This document shows, one piece after another, positions 35,054 through 43,379 of a stretch of 64,000 nucleotides of DNA. The notes beneath the pieces were generated by a model, which was not told the DNA's origin, ran no database searches, and saw nothing but the letters and a program-made list of their open reading frames with translations. Origin of the DNA: an uncultured Eubacteriales bacterium (GTDB lineage Bacteria; Bacillota; Clostridia; Christensenellales; Aristaeellaceae); NCBI GenBank assembly GCA_902764875.1, contig CACWXP010000018.1, positions 1 through 64,000 of the forward strand. Direction: 5' to 3'. The number at the start of each line of letters is the position of its first letter. Within the stretch, counting starts at the first letter, position 1. Position numbers and translations under genes: made by a program.

Positions 35054-36106
35054 ATGCAATACATTCCCGTAACCCCCGATACCCCCAATCTCCGCCTTCT
35101 GGGCCGCCTGGACCACTCCCGCATCCCCGTCGCCCTGGACTGGACCGGCTCCGGCCTGGAATGTACCTTCCGCGGCTCGGATCTCTGGGCGGAGCTGGAA
35201 GCCCCCGCTTTCTCCCCGATCATGTGGATGATCGTCCTGGCGGACGGCGCGCCCGTCTGCCGCTTCCCGGTGGAGCCCGGCGTCCGCTTCTATCCCCTGG
35301 TCCTGGGCATGGAACCGCAGAACGCCCGCGTCATCACCCTCCTGAAGGAAACCCAGTGCATGCCGGATGCCCCGGAAGCGACGGTTCTGCTCCATTCTCT
35401 GCGCCTGGAGGGCGCCCTGGAAGCCCTCCCGACCCACGATTGGAAAATCGAATTCGTCGGCGACAGCCTCACCTCCGGCGAAGGCTCCCTGGCGCCCCGG
35501 GGCAACGATGAGTGGATCTCCCTCTGGTTTTCCGCGCGCGGCAATTATTCCTGGGTGGCCTGCGACGAGCTCAATGCCGAGCGCCGCATCCTCTCCCAAA
35601 GCGGCTGGGGCGTCTGCTGGGACTGGGAGCACAATCCGTCCCACACCCTGCCCGCCCATTATGAGGAAATCGCCGGCGTCCTCCGGGGTCCCGCTGCCGA
35701 AAGCCGCGGCTGCACAAAGCCCTGGGATTTTGCCTCCTGGCAGCCGGACGTGGTCTGCATCCGCCTCGGCACCAACGACAACAACGGCATCAACGTCAAA
35801 AACAGCCTCGACACGGACAAGGAAGTCTTCATCCGGGGCGCCCTGGCCTTTCTCCGCCTGGTTCGCCAAAAAAATCCCCCGGCGAAGATCGTCTGGATCC
35901 TGCCCGCCTCCGACTGCCGTCCGGAGCTCCCCGCGGAGGCCGTCCGCCGGGCCAAGGAGGAAGGTCTGGAAAACCTCTTCACCTTCACCCTTCCGGATTA
36001 CCACGACGAAGACACCGGTGCCCGCTTCCATCCGAACGCCGCCTGGAACCAGAAAGCCGGCCGCCTCCTGGCCGATTTCCTGAAATCCGAGGTACTGAAT
36101 CTCTGA
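35054..36106 (+). CDS. SGNH/GDSL hydrolase, two-domain CE2-like esterase
   Basis: A 350-residue protein. Residues about 1-125 form a beta-rich N-terminal domain as in carbohydrate esterase family 2, and the SGNH domain follows with IEFVGDSLTSGEG (nucleophile Ser), CIRLGTNDNNG (block III Asn) and ARFHPNAAWN (catalytic His). There is no signal peptide, so it acts in the cytoplasm, perhaps deacetylating imported oligosaccharides. GGAGG precedes the ATG. It stands alone between two copies of a heptamer-palindrome repeat and ends at a terminator. Confidence 0.87.
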   Translation: MQYIPVTPDTPNLRLLGRLDHSRIPVALDWTGSGLECTFRGSDLWAELEAPAFSPIMWMIVLADGAPVCRFPVEPGVRFYPLVLGMEPQNARVITLLKETQCMPDAPEATVLLHSLRLEGALEALPTHDWKIEFVGDSLTSGEGSLAPRGNDEWISLWFSARGNYSWVACDELNAERRILSQSGWGVCWDWEHNPSHTLPAHYEEIAGVLRGPAAESRGCTKPWDFASWQPDVVCIRLGTNDNNGINVKNSLDTDKEVFIRGALAFLRLVRQKNPPAKIVWILPASDCRPELPAEAVRRAKEEGLENLFTFTLPDYHDEDTGARFHPNAAWNQKAGRLLADFLKSEVLNL

Positions 36107-36111
36107 ATCTC

Positions 36112-36163
36112 TCCACTATTCACTATCCACTACCCACTATCCACTGCCGCGCCGCAGCGCGGC
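36112..36163. repeat. Heptamer microsatellite with palindrome, right of the esterase
   Basis: About five CCACTAT-like heptamers followed by GCCGCGCCGCAGCGCGGC, one base different from the palindrome at 34982-34999. Same orientation as the left copy, so the two are direct repeats about 1.1 kb apart. Confidence 0.85.
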
Positions 36164-36196
36164 CCCCAACCCCTGTACTTTTATTGCCTTTCCGCC

Positions 36197-36230
36197 AAAA
36201 CCCCCGTCCCGCTGCTTGACGGGGGTTTTT
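36197..36230 (+). terminator. Rho-independent terminator of the esterase gene
   Basis: AAAACCCCCGTC pairs with GACGGGGGTTTTT across a nine-base loop. The right arm contains the -35 box of the vor promoter, so terminator and promoter share bases. Confidence 0.92.
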
Positions 36231-36244
36231 GAACACCCTATAAT
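36216..36244 (+). promoter_or_regulatory. Promoter of the vor operon, overlapping a terminator
   Basis: TTGACG (36216-36221), a 17-base spacer and a perfect TATAAT (36239-36244), 35 bases before the ferredoxin gene. Confidence 0.92.
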
Positions 36245-36278
36245 AGTTGCACTACGATTTTGAAGGAGGCGGAATGCC

Positions 36279-36482
36279 ATGGCCAAACTGACCATCGACC
36301 GGGAGACCTGCAAAGGCTGCGGTCTGTGTGCCGACGTTTGTCCCAAACACCTTCTGGCGCTCAGTAAAGAGATCAACGCCAAAGGCTATCACCCCATCGG
36401 AATTGAGCAGCAGGACCAGTGCATCGGCTGCGCGTTTTGCGCCCGGATGTGCCCGGATGCTGTCATTAAAGTTGAAAAATAA
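36279..36482 (+). CDS. vorD: 2x[4Fe-4S] ferredoxin subunit of 2-oxoacid:ferredoxin oxidoreductase
   Basis: A 67-residue ferredoxin-like protein with two CxxCxxCxxxCP clusters: CKGCGLCADVCP (residues about 11-22) and CIGCAFCARMCP (about 48-59). It is the delta subunit passing electrons from the thiamine diphosphate subunit to free ferredoxin. It leads the operon, with AAGGAGG before the ATG; the next ATG is 15 bases after its stop. Confidence 0.92.
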   Translation: MAKLTIDRETCKGCGLCADVCPKHLLALSKEINAKGYHPIGIEQQDQCIGCAFCARMCPDAVIKVEK

Positions 36483-36497
36483 GGAGGAAGCGTATCC

Positions 36498-37574
36498 ATG
36501 GGTCAGAAAATGCTCATGAAGGGAAACGAGGCGATCGCCGAAGCTGCTATCCAGGCCGGATGCCGCTTCTTCTTCGGTTACCCCATCACCCCTCAGAATC
36601 AGATTCCCGAGTATATGTCCAAGCGGCTGCCGAAAATTGAGGGCGGCTGTTTCCTGCAGGCGGAAAGCGAAGTCGCCGCCATCAACATGGTCTATGGTGC
36701 GGCCGGTGCCGGCGCCCGGGTCATGACTTCTTCTTCCAGCCCGGGAATTTCCCTCAAGCAGGAAGGCATCAGCTATATCGTCGGTGCCGAGCTCCCCTGC
36801 GTCATCGTCAACATGGTGCGCGGCGGCCCCGGCCTCGGTTCCATCCAGCCCGCCCAGAGCGACTACTATCAGTCCACCCGCGGCGGCGGCCACGGCGACT
36901 ATCGGATGCTCGTCCTGGCCCCCTCTTCCGTCCAGGAAGCCGTAGAGCTGACACAGGAAGCCTTCGATCTCGCCGATAAATACCGCAATCCCGTGCTCAT
37001 CATGGGCGACGGCCTCATCGGCCAGATGATGGAGCCCGTCGAAATGCCCGAGCATAAGGAGCGGACCGATCTTCCGCCCAAAACCTGGGCGGCCACCGGC
37101 TGGAAGCCCGGCTGCGGCAGGGATCGCGCGGTGATCAACTCCCTGTATATCGATCCCGCCGTGCTGGAGAAGCATGTCAACCGGCTGTATGAAAAGTACG
37201 CCGTCATGGAGCAGACCGAGTGCCGCTGGCAGGAGGAAATGACCGACGACGCCGATTACGTCATCGTCGCCTACGGAACCACCGCCCGCATTGCCCGCAG
37301 CGCCATGCGCAAGCTCCGCGCCGAGGGCATCAAAGCCGGTCTCATCCGCCCCATCACCCTCTGGCCCTTCCCCGCCGCGCCCATTGCGAAGGCGGCGGAT
37401 CACGCCAAAGCGTTCCTGACTGTGGAAATGTCCATGGGCCAGATGGTCGACGATGTGAAGCTGGCTGTCGAAGGCAAAAAGCCCGTCCATTTCTTCGGAC
37501 GCACCGGCGGCATCGTGCCCACCGTCCGTGAAATCATCACCGAGATTGAAAAGCTGGCAAAGGAGGGGAAATAA
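36498..37574 (+). CDS. vorB: 2-oxoacid:ferredoxin oxidoreductase alpha subunit (VorB type)
   Basis: A 358-residue alpha chain. It shows the pyrimidine-binding domain pattern ([25 protein letters not shown]), [29 protein letters not shown], and [20 protein letters not shown]. Close relatives are annotated 3-methyl-2-oxobutanoate:ferredoxin oxidoreductase (Vor), which converts branched-chain 2-oxoacids to acyl-CoA. A 2-oxoglutarate enzyme (Kor) of the same architecture cannot be excluded. Confidence 0.9.
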   Translation: MGQKMLMKGNEAIAEAAIQAGCRFFFGYPITPQNQIPEYMSKRLPKIEGGCFLQAESEVAAINMVYGAAGAGARVMTSSSSPGISLKQEGISYIVGAELPCVIVNMVRGGPGLGSIQPAQSDYYQSTRGGGHGDYRMLVLAPSSVQEAVELTQEAFDLADKYRNPVLIMGDGLIGQMMEPVEMPEHKERTDLPPKTWAATGWKPGCGRDRAVINSLYIDPAVLEKHVNRLYEKYAVMEQTECRWQEEMTDDADYVIVAYGTTARIARSAMRKLRAEGIKAGLIRPITLWPFPAAPIAKAADHAKAFLTVEMSMGQMVDDVKLAVEGKKPVHFFGRTGGIVPTVREIITEIEKLAKEGK

Positions 37575-37576
37575 TC

Positions 37577-38314
37577 ATGGCTGTTGTGTATGAAAAAACA
37601 AAGCTGCTCACCGATAAGCCCCTGCATTACTGCCCCGGCTGCACCCACGGCATCATCCACCGCCTCGTGGCCGAAGCCATCGACGAGCTCGGTGTCCAGG
37701 AAAAAACCATCGGCATCGCCCCCGTGGGCTGCGCCGTCTTTGCCTACGATTATTTCAACTGTGACATGATGGAAGCGGCCCACGGCCGCGCTCCCGCCGT
37801 GGCCACCGGCTGCAAGCGGGTCAATCCGAACAATGTCGTCTTCACCTACCAGGGCGACGGCGACCTGGCCTCCATCGGCGCCGCGGAAATCACCCACGCC
37901 GCCACCCGGGGTGAGAACATCACCGTCATCTTCGTCAACAACGCGATCTACGGTATGACCGGCGGCCAGATGGCCCCCACCACCCTGCCGGGCCAGGTGA
38001 CCACCACCTCTCCCTACGGCCGGGATCCGAAGCTCTGCGGCTATCCGATCCGCGTCAGCGAAATGCTCGCCACCCTGGACGGCCCCGCCTATATCGCCCG
38101 CGTTTCCGTTCATGATGTCAAGCATATCATGGATGCGAAGAAGTGCATCAAAAAAGCCTTTGAAACGCAGATCGCCGGCAAGGGTTTCTCCATGGTCGAA
38201 GTGCTTTCCGCCTGCCCCACCAACTGGGGCATGACCCCGCAGGAAGCCCTCAAGTGGCTCGAAGCGAATATGATTCCCCAGTATCCTCTGGGTGTGAAAA
38301 AGGAGGTTGAGTAA
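37577..38314 (+). CDS. vorA: 2-oxoacid:ferredoxin oxidoreductase beta subunit (thiamine diphosphate)
   Basis: A 245-residue beta chain. It has [18 protein letters not shown] (with the Cys pattern of the family), and the thiamine-diphosphate motif [30 protein letters not shown] (GDG to NN, about residues 94-123). It starts two bases after the alpha gene stop. Cys residues here and in the delta subunit carry the electron path. Confidence 0.92.
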   Translation: MAVVYEKTKLLTDKPLHYCPGCTHGIIHRLVAEAIDELGVQEKTIGIAPVGCAVFAYDYFNCDMMEAAHGRAPAVATGCKRVNPNNVVFTYQGDGDLASIGAAEITHAATRGENITVIFVNNAIYGMTGGQMAPTTLPGQVTTTSPYGRDPKLCGYPIRVSEMLATLDGPAYIARVSVHDVKHIMDAKKCIKKAFETQIAGKGFSMVEVLSACPTNWGMTPQEALKWLEANMIPQYPLGVKKEVE

Positions 38315-38317
38315 TCC

Positions 38318-38854
38318 ATGGAAGCTCAATTTCTGATTGCCGGTTTCGGTGGACAGGGCGTCCTCCTCATCGGCCAGCTCCTGGCCAAGGCCGCCATGCA
38401 CGAGGGCATGAATGTGTCCTGGATGCCTTCCTACGGTCCGGAAATGCGCGGCGGCGAAGCCAACTGCGCCGTGGTCATTTCCGACGAGCCCATCGGTTCC
38501 CCCCTGGTCACGGAGATCCCGATCGCCGTCATTATGAACAAGCCCAGCATGATCAAGTTCACCCCCGCCATGGAAAAGGGCGGCATCATGCTCTATAACT
38601 CTTCCCTCATCGATATCACTCCCGACCGGGATGATATCACCGCCATCCCCGTGGATTGCAACGGCATCGCGGAAGAGCTGGGCAACGCCCGCACGGCCAA
38701 TATGGTTATGCTCGGCGCCATCCTGAAGAAGACCGGCGTGGTCTCCATCGATGCCGCCATGGAAGCTCTGAAGGCCACCTTCGGCCCAAAAAAGGAGCAC
38801 CTTCTTCCCATCAACCGCCAGGCGATGGAAAAAGGTGCCGCTTCCGTCGGCTGA
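38318..38854 (+). CDS. vorC: 2-oxoacid:ferredoxin oxidoreductase gamma subunit
   Basis: A 178-residue gamma chain. It begins FLIAGFGGQGVLLIGQLLAKAAMHEG, and SYGPEMRGGEANCAVVISDEPIGSP follows, both family signatures. It starts three bases after the beta stop and ends at a strong terminator, so the operon is complete at four genes. Confidence 0.93.
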   Translation: MEAQFLIAGFGGQGVLLIGQLLAKAAMHEGMNVSWMPSYGPEMRGGEANCAVVISDEPIGSPLVTEIPIAVIMNKPSMIKFTPAMEKGGIMLYNSSLIDITPDRDDITAIPVDCNGIAEELGNARTANMVMLGAILKKTGVVSIDAAMEALKATFGPKKEHLLPINRQAMEKGAASVG

Positions 38855-38910
38855 TTTTCCGGAGATTTTCAGGATGCCCCAAAGGTTTTCCGTATTTCTC
38901 AAAGGATTTG

Positions 38911-38946
38911 CAAAGGCGATCTCCGAATCCCGGAGGCCGCCTTTTC
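38911..38946 (+). terminator. Rho-independent terminator of the vor operon
   Basis: AAAGGCGATCTCCG pairs with CGGAGGCCGCCTTTT (one internal mismatch), followed by TTCC. It lies 56 bases after vorC. Confidence 0.85.
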
Positions 38947-38959
38947 CTGTGCCGTTCTT

Positions 38960-39040
38960 TTATTCGGCATAGCCGATGATCCCCGCCACCTCGTGCCTGG
39001 AGTTGAAAACCGGGGTATACGCGCTGTAGAAGGATCCCCC
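38960..39040 (-). pseudogene. Cache-like sensor fragment, in frame behind a TGA
   Basis: 26 codons read SFYSAYTPVFNSRHEVAGIIGYAE then stop. This resembles the end of a single Cache or PAS-like extracellular sensor domain. It continues, in the same frame and without a gap, from the TGA that ends the TIGR04076-type gene. It has no start of its own. Best read as a decay remnant joined there by deletion. Confidence 0.35.
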
Positions 39041-39403
39041 TCACGTCTGATCCGGGTATTCCCAGAACCCGCCCTTATGGAAGTTCTCATTTCCCAAAGG
39101 CTTCGCCGTCAGCTTGAAGATCACGCACCCGTCCGGGCAAACGATCGTCTTCGTGTATTTGCCGTCGCCGCCGAGGTTTTCAAGATCCCCCCCGCTCCGC
39201 ACAGCCTCCATCAAAGGATAAAGCATCATCATCGTTTTCGAGCAGATGCCGTATCCGTCCTCATTCACCGGACATCCGTACGTGCAGGTATACCGATCCC
39301 CGATTTCCTCCCCGTTCCGGCAGTACCGTTCCGTATGGTCGCCGTGCAGAAACCCCGTCACCTCAACGGTAAACTCATATTCCTCATCATACCACTTTTT
39401 CAT
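39041..39403 (-). CDS. TIGR04076-like small Cys-rich protein
   Basis: A 120-residue protein with conserved Cys spacing (CRNG, CTYGCPV, ICSKTMM, IVCPDGCVIFKL) and the MEAVRSGGDL segment. It resembles the TIGR04076 family, whose function is unknown but often found in anaerobes; the Cys pattern suggests metal or Fe-S binding. The start at 39403 has AAAGGAGAAG upstream. The in-frame reading goes on past the TGA, see the neighbouring entry. Confidence 0.7.
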   Translation of the reverse strand: MKKWYDEEYEFTVEVTGFLHGDHTERYCRNGEEIGDRYTCTYGCPVNEDGYGICSKTMMMLYPLMEAVRSGGDLENLGGDGKYTKTIVCPDGCVIFKLTAKPLGNENFHKGGFWEYPDQT

Positions 39404-39492
39404 TTTTTCTTCTCCTTTGTGGGCTGCTCCCGTCTTTTTCATGCTTACTATAAAGCTATTCTTCCGTTTTTGCAACTTTCTTTTGATTGAAA

Positions 39493-39521
39493 TTCCCCGA
39501 ACCGCTTTACGGTTCGGGGAA
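39493..39521. terminator. Bidirectional hairpin after the fumarate-reductase-like gene
   Basis: A perfect 12-bp stem, TTCCCCGAACCG with CGGTTCGGGGAA, around a five-base loop (CTTTA). It stands 26 bases past the stop of the flavoprotein gene (minus strand). The U-run is short on either strand. Confidence 0.75.
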
Positions 39522-39546
39522 AATCATCTCAACAAGGGTATATGCC

Positions 39547-41310
39547 TTACTTAATATACTCCAGCGCGCTCTCCGCCGCAATCCGGCCGAAGATCACGAT
39601 GTCCGCAACCGCGTTGCCGCCCAGGCGGTTGCCGCCGTGCACGCCGCCGGTCACTTCGCCCGCGGCGAACAGTCCGGGAATGGCCTGGCCTTCGGTGTTG
39701 ATCACCTGTGCCGCCGTGTTGATCTTCACGCCGCCCATCGTGTGATGGATGCCGGGAGCGATCTTGATGGCGTAGTAGGGCGGAGTCGTCAGATCCGCGT
39801 CCATGCCGGTGGTGCGCCCGAAGTCGGGATCCCGCTGGTTCTTGACGTACCCGTTCCAGTCTTCCAGCGTCTTCGCCAGCGTGGCCGGGTCAATCGCCAG
39901 CAGTTCCGCCAGGCCTTCAATCGTGTCCGCCTGCACGGTGATGCCGCTCTTCACGTACTTCTCCGTCGCCTTCAGGTGATCCCGCAGGTTCTGGTCAAAG
40001 ATGATCCACGCGTACTGTCCTTCCTGCTCCAGTTCCGCGGCAGAAACCGCGTCGCGGGTCAGCAGTTCGTTCGTGAAGCGCACGCCGCTCTGGTTCACCA
40101 GGATCGCGCCGTCGCCGCGAACGGATTCGGTAATCAGCATGGAAGTCGTCTGTTCCACCGTCGGATGCAGCTGAATCTGTTCAATGTCCACCAGATCCGC
40201 GCCCAGCGCCTGGGCCATCACGATGCCGTCGCCCGTCGCTCCGGGGGCGTTGGTCGTAACGGTGCCCTTCAGGTCCGGCCGGTACTGGGTGTACATGTCC
40301 TCGTTCGCCCCGAAGCCGCCCGTCGCCAGGATCACCGCCTTGCAGTTGATGGTGTAGTTGCTGTCTTCGCCTTCCGCCTTCACGCCGCAGATCTTGCCTT
40401 CCGCGTCCGTCAGCAGCTCCGTTGCCGCCGTGTTGAACATGATCTGCACGCCCAGTTCGTCCAGCTTCGCGCTGAACCGGTCCACCAGATATCCGCCCAC
40501 GCCGCTGCCGTCTTCCGGCGCGTGGATGCGGTTCACGGAAGCGCCGCCGGAATAGGAAATCTTCGGCAGTGACGCGCCGATGGTGTCCAGCCAGTCAATG
40601 GCCTCCGCGCTCCGGTTCGCCAGTGTTGCCACCAGTTCCGGATCGTTCAGCGCGTGGCCGCCTTTCATCGTGTCCGCGGCAAACAGCGCCGTGGAGTCCT
40701 CAATCCCCTGTTCTTTCTGATAGTGGGTTTCCGCGGCGTTCATGCCGCCGGTCGCCTTGGTCGTGTTGCCGCCGGCATAGGGCATTTTCTCAAGCAGCAC
40801 GAATTTCTTCCCCGCCTGATGCACCATGATCGCCGCCGACATGCCGGCGCCGCCCGCGCCGATGATCACGATTTCCGTGTCGATGGTCTTTTCTTCCTTG
40901 GGACCGGTCTCTCCCTGGTCCTTCCGGTTTGCGTCCAGCACGTCGATGTCCGCGCCCGCCGCCTCCAGGGCCGCCGTCGCCGCCTTGATGATCGCGTTGC
41001 TGGTCACCGTTGCGCCGCTCAGCGCGTCCACGTTCGGCGTCTGCGCTTCCATGATGCTCGCCGACAGCTTTCCGGCCGCCAGTCCGCCAAGCTCCGGCGT
41101 CTCGCCGGTGGCATCAATCAGCACGCCGGTAATCGCGTTTTCGCTCACCGTGATTGTAACCTTCACCGGTGCGAAAATGCCCTGTTCCTCCGCCGTATAT
41201 GTTCCGGGGGTAAACAGGTTTTCCGCCGGGGCTTCCGCGGCTTCCCCGAAGGCGCAGGCGCAGCCCAGCATCATCGCGAGGGTCAGTAACAGGCAAATCA
41301 GTTTTTTCAT
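39547..41310 (-). CDS. Exported FMN/FAD flavoprotein, fumarate-reductase-like (FrdA family)
   Basis: A 587-residue exported protein. A signal peptide (MKKLICLLLTLAMMLGCACA) is followed by an FMN-binding domain (about 35-125) with the covalent FMN motif LSGATVTSNA at residues 97-106, and then a FAD-dependent fumarate/succinate reductase-type domain (IVIIGAGGAGMSAA at about 147, ILATGGFG, HPTVEQ, and GLFAAGEVTGGVHGGNRLGGNA). It would reduce an external acceptor such as fumarate, urocanate or another enoate with electrons from a membrane donor. LGC may also serve as lipobox. It has its own promoter and lies downstream of the Rnf-Nrf operon. Confidence 0.92.
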   Translation of the reverse strand: MKKLICLLLTLAMMLGCACAFGEAAEAPAENLFTPGTYTAEEQGIFAPVKVTITVSENAITGVLIDATGETPELGGLAAGKLSASIMEAQTPNVDALSGATVTSNAIIKAATAALEAAGADIDVLDANRKDQGETGPKEEKTIDTEIVIIGAGGAGMSAAIMVHQAGKKFVLLEKMPYAGGNTTKATGGMNAAETHYQKEQGIEDSTALFAADTMKGGHALNDPELVATLANRSAEAIDWLDTIGASLPKISYSGGASVNRIHAPEDGSGVGGYLVDRFSAKLDELGVQIMFNTAATELLTDAEGKICGVKAEGEDSNYTINCKAVILATGGFGANEDMYTQYRPDLKGTVTTNAPGATGDGIVMAQALGADLVDIEQIQLHPTVEQTTSMLITESVRGDGAILVNQSGVRFTNELLTRDAVSAAELEQEGQYAWIIFDQNLRDHLKATEKYVKSGITVQADTIEGLAELLAIDPATLAKTLEDWNGYVKNQRDPDFGRTTGMDADLTTPPYYAIKIAPGIHHTMGGVKINTAAQVINTEGQAIPGLFAAGEVTGGVHGGNRLGGNAVADIVIFGRIAAESALEYIK

Positions 41311-41363
41311 GGGTCTCCTCCTGTCTGTCGTGTCGTCGTGTATAGGATTGTCCGTCTGCCACG

Positions 41364-41392
41364 ATTATATAGGAACAAGTCCCTCCGCGCAA
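41364..41392 (-). promoter_or_regulatory. Promoter of the fumarate-reductase-like gene
   Basis: On the minus strand TTGCGC (41387-41392), a 17-base spacer and TATAAT (41364-41369). Confidence 0.75.
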
Positions 41393-41407
41393 CTGTTTCT
41401 TTTTTAA

Positions 41408-42523
41408 TCACTCCGCCGCCTTCAGCACCTCAAGCCTCCGCGTCAGCATCTCTTCCGCCCGCATCCCGGTCAGCCCGTTCAACTTCCGGAACAGCCCATT
41501 CAAATCCTCCGGCAGTGCCTCCACCTGATTCAGCCCGATCGCCCGCACGCCCCGAACCGCCGCGTCCATCTGTGAGATATTCTCCCTAACCGTCAGGCAT
41601 CGTACCCCTTCCAATGTATCATACGCACGGAAAGCCCGGTTAAAGTCCATCAAAGGATGCAGTTTTCCAAGCCGGTTGTCCGCGTTGTTCACCCGGAATC
41701 CCCAGTTGCCCCAGTGTCGGTCCGTGTTCCCGATCAGATAGTCCACAATGTTCATCATGTGGAATCCGTAAAGATCCTGCTTCCGCACAATCTCCTCCAG
41801 CGTCTTTCCGTGGTTCGCCGCGTAAATATCCACATACTCTGCGGAAACGATGCTTTCGGCCTTGCCGGTCATCAAGCCGCTGGCGCTGACCGCCAGTCCC
41901 TCATATTCTCTCGGCTCGTAAAGCACCTGATCCACCCGAAAGCAGCGGGCAATCCGGCTGGCCGCCAGTTCCGCTTCCATCTCGGCCGCCTCTCCGTCCT
42001 TCAGCAGGAAGAACTTCCCGCCCCGCCGGATCCAGGCCTTCGGCGCAACGCCGCTGGTCGCCAGATCTCCGGCGCTGTCTCCCTTTGCGATCATCTCCGC
42101 GTTCTGCGCCGTCAGCGCCCGCCCCCGCAGGCTGACATCCACAAAGGCATCCGACAACGAATGGTCGTAGAGGTTGATCTCCGCGTATGAAACCTTTTCC
42201 CCAATCTCCCGAACCCAGAAAACGTCCGTCAGGCACAGCGCGTGATAGGAGATCGCAATCTCCGCCCTCTCCCAGTCCGTCACCGCCTGCTTCATCCCGA
42301 GCGAATTCAGAATCTCCTTCGCATATTTCCGGTCCATGGTGATCAGCCGCGTCGCGCACCAGTAATGGAAGTTGCTCAGGTTGTTCATCCGCCCGCTCAG
42401 ATCATCCGCCTTTTCCAGATAAAGGTTGTACGGCATAAACTGCGGATAATAGACCGTGCATGAACCGTCGCCCCGAACCGTGGCGACGTGCCGGTCCAGG
42501 TGCATCACCGCGTAATCCCGCAT
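41408..42523 (-). CDS. HipA-like kinase-fold protein
   Basis: A 371-residue protein. The C-terminal half has the HipA-type catalytic core: YLIGNTDRHWGNWGF (catalytic Asp-Arg-His loop) and HPLMDFNRAF (metal-binding DFN). The N-terminal half lacks the usual HipA-N1 signature, and no HipB-like DNA-binding partner is beside it. The start at 42523 is set by AGGAGCTGC upstream. It follows ccsA on the same strand, but a link with cytochrome maturation is not evident. Confidence 0.72.
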   Translation of the reverse strand: MRDYAVMHLDRHVATVRGDGSCTVYYPQFMPYNLYLEKADDLSGRMNNLSNFHYWCATRLITMDRKYAKEILNSLGMKQAVTDWERAEIAISYHALCLTDVFWVREIGEKVSYAEINLYDHSLSDAFVDVSLRGRALTAQNAEMIAKGDSAGDLATSGVAPKAWIRRGGKFFLLKDGEAAEMEAELAASRIARCFRVDQVLYEPREYEGLAVSASGLMTGKAESIVSAEYVDIYAANHGKTLEEIVRKQDLYGFHMMNIVDYLIGNTDRHWGNWGFRVNNADNRLGKLHPLMDFNRAFRAYDTLEGVRCLTVRENISQMDAAVRGVRAIGLNQVEALPEDLNGLFRKLNGLTGMRAEEMLTRRLEVLKAAE

Positions 42524-42562
42524 GTCCGCAGCTCCTTTCTGTCTCATCTCAGGCTCCCGCCG

Positions 42563-43378
42563 TCAGGCATAGCTGTGAATGCCGGGCAGGAAGGTATTCA
42601 CGCCGATATAGGTAAAGATCACACAAACGAATCCGATCACAGCGAAAATCGCCGCCGCCTTTCCTTTCCATCCTCTTCGCAGCCGCAGGTGCAGATACAC
42701 CGCATAGATAATCCACGTCACCAGCGACCAGGTCTCCTTCGGGTCCCAGCTCCAGTAGCTTCCCCAGGCCCGCTCCGCCCAGATCGCGCCGGTAATGATC
42801 GTGAGGGTCAGGAACAGAAGCCCCAGGCACACGCTGCGGTAGGCAATCAGGTCCAGCTTGTTTTCCGTCGGAATATGCTGATCCAGGAATCCGTTTTCCT
42901 TCAGTTTCCCCCGCATCAGGAAAATGGCGCTCAGCGCGGCGCTCACCCCGAACGAGCCGTAGGCAATGATCGCCGTGGAAACGTGGAACGCCAGCCATCC
43001 GCTCTGCAGCGCGGGCATCAGCGGTTTGATGTCCCGGCTTTGCATCGCCGCGTATCCCATGATGATGAAGATAATTGGCATGGCGAAAACGCCCAGCACC
43101 GAAAACCGGTATTTCCGGATGAAAATCAGACTCACCAGGCATAGCGCCCACGCGAAGCACGTGGCAAACTCATACTGGTTCGTCATCGGCAGCCGCCCCG
43201 CCGCGATGCCCCGCAGCACCAGCGCCGCCGTGTGCAGGATCAGCGCCGCGCCCTGAAGGATCCCGGCCGCCCGGGCCAGCTGTTCCTTCTTCAGAACCAC
43301 AAAGAGGAAGTACAAAGCCATCGCGCCGAAGTACCCGATCATCGTGATCGTAAACAAAATATTCTCAGCGTTTTGCAT
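42563..43378 (-). CDS. ccsA: Cytochrome c biogenesis protein CcsA
   Basis: A 271-residue membrane protein with about eight helices. The WWD haem-handling motif of System II is clear: WGSYWSWDPKETWSLVTW near residues 203-220. With ResB it exports haem and attaches it to CxxCH apocytochromes. It starts one base after the resB stop. Presence of its only visible client, the pentaheme NrfA, three genes upstream on the same strand suggests dedication to it. Confidence 0.95.
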   Translation of the reverse strand: MQNAENILFTITMIGYFGAMALYFLFVVLKKEQLARAAGILQGAALILHTAALVLRGIAAGRLPMTNQYEFATCFAWALCLVSLIFIRKYRFSVLGVFAMPIIFIIMGYAAMQSRDIKPLMPALQSGWLAFHVSTAIIAYGSFGVSAALSAIFLMRGKLKENGFLDQHIPTENKLDLIAYRSVCLGLLFLTLTIITGAIWAERAWGSYWSWDPKETWSLVTWIIYAVYLHLRLRRGWKGKAAAIFAVIGFVCVIFTYIGVNTFLPGIHSYA

Positions 43379-43379
43379 T

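Noticed and set aside
34956-36163. CRISPR-like array
   Set aside because: The repeats are 7-base microsatellites without unique spacers, and no cas genes are present.
39041-39043. Selenocysteine codon at the TGA
   Set aside because: The following sequence belongs to an unrelated sensor-like family, and I saw no convincing selenocysteine hairpin; decay explains it better.
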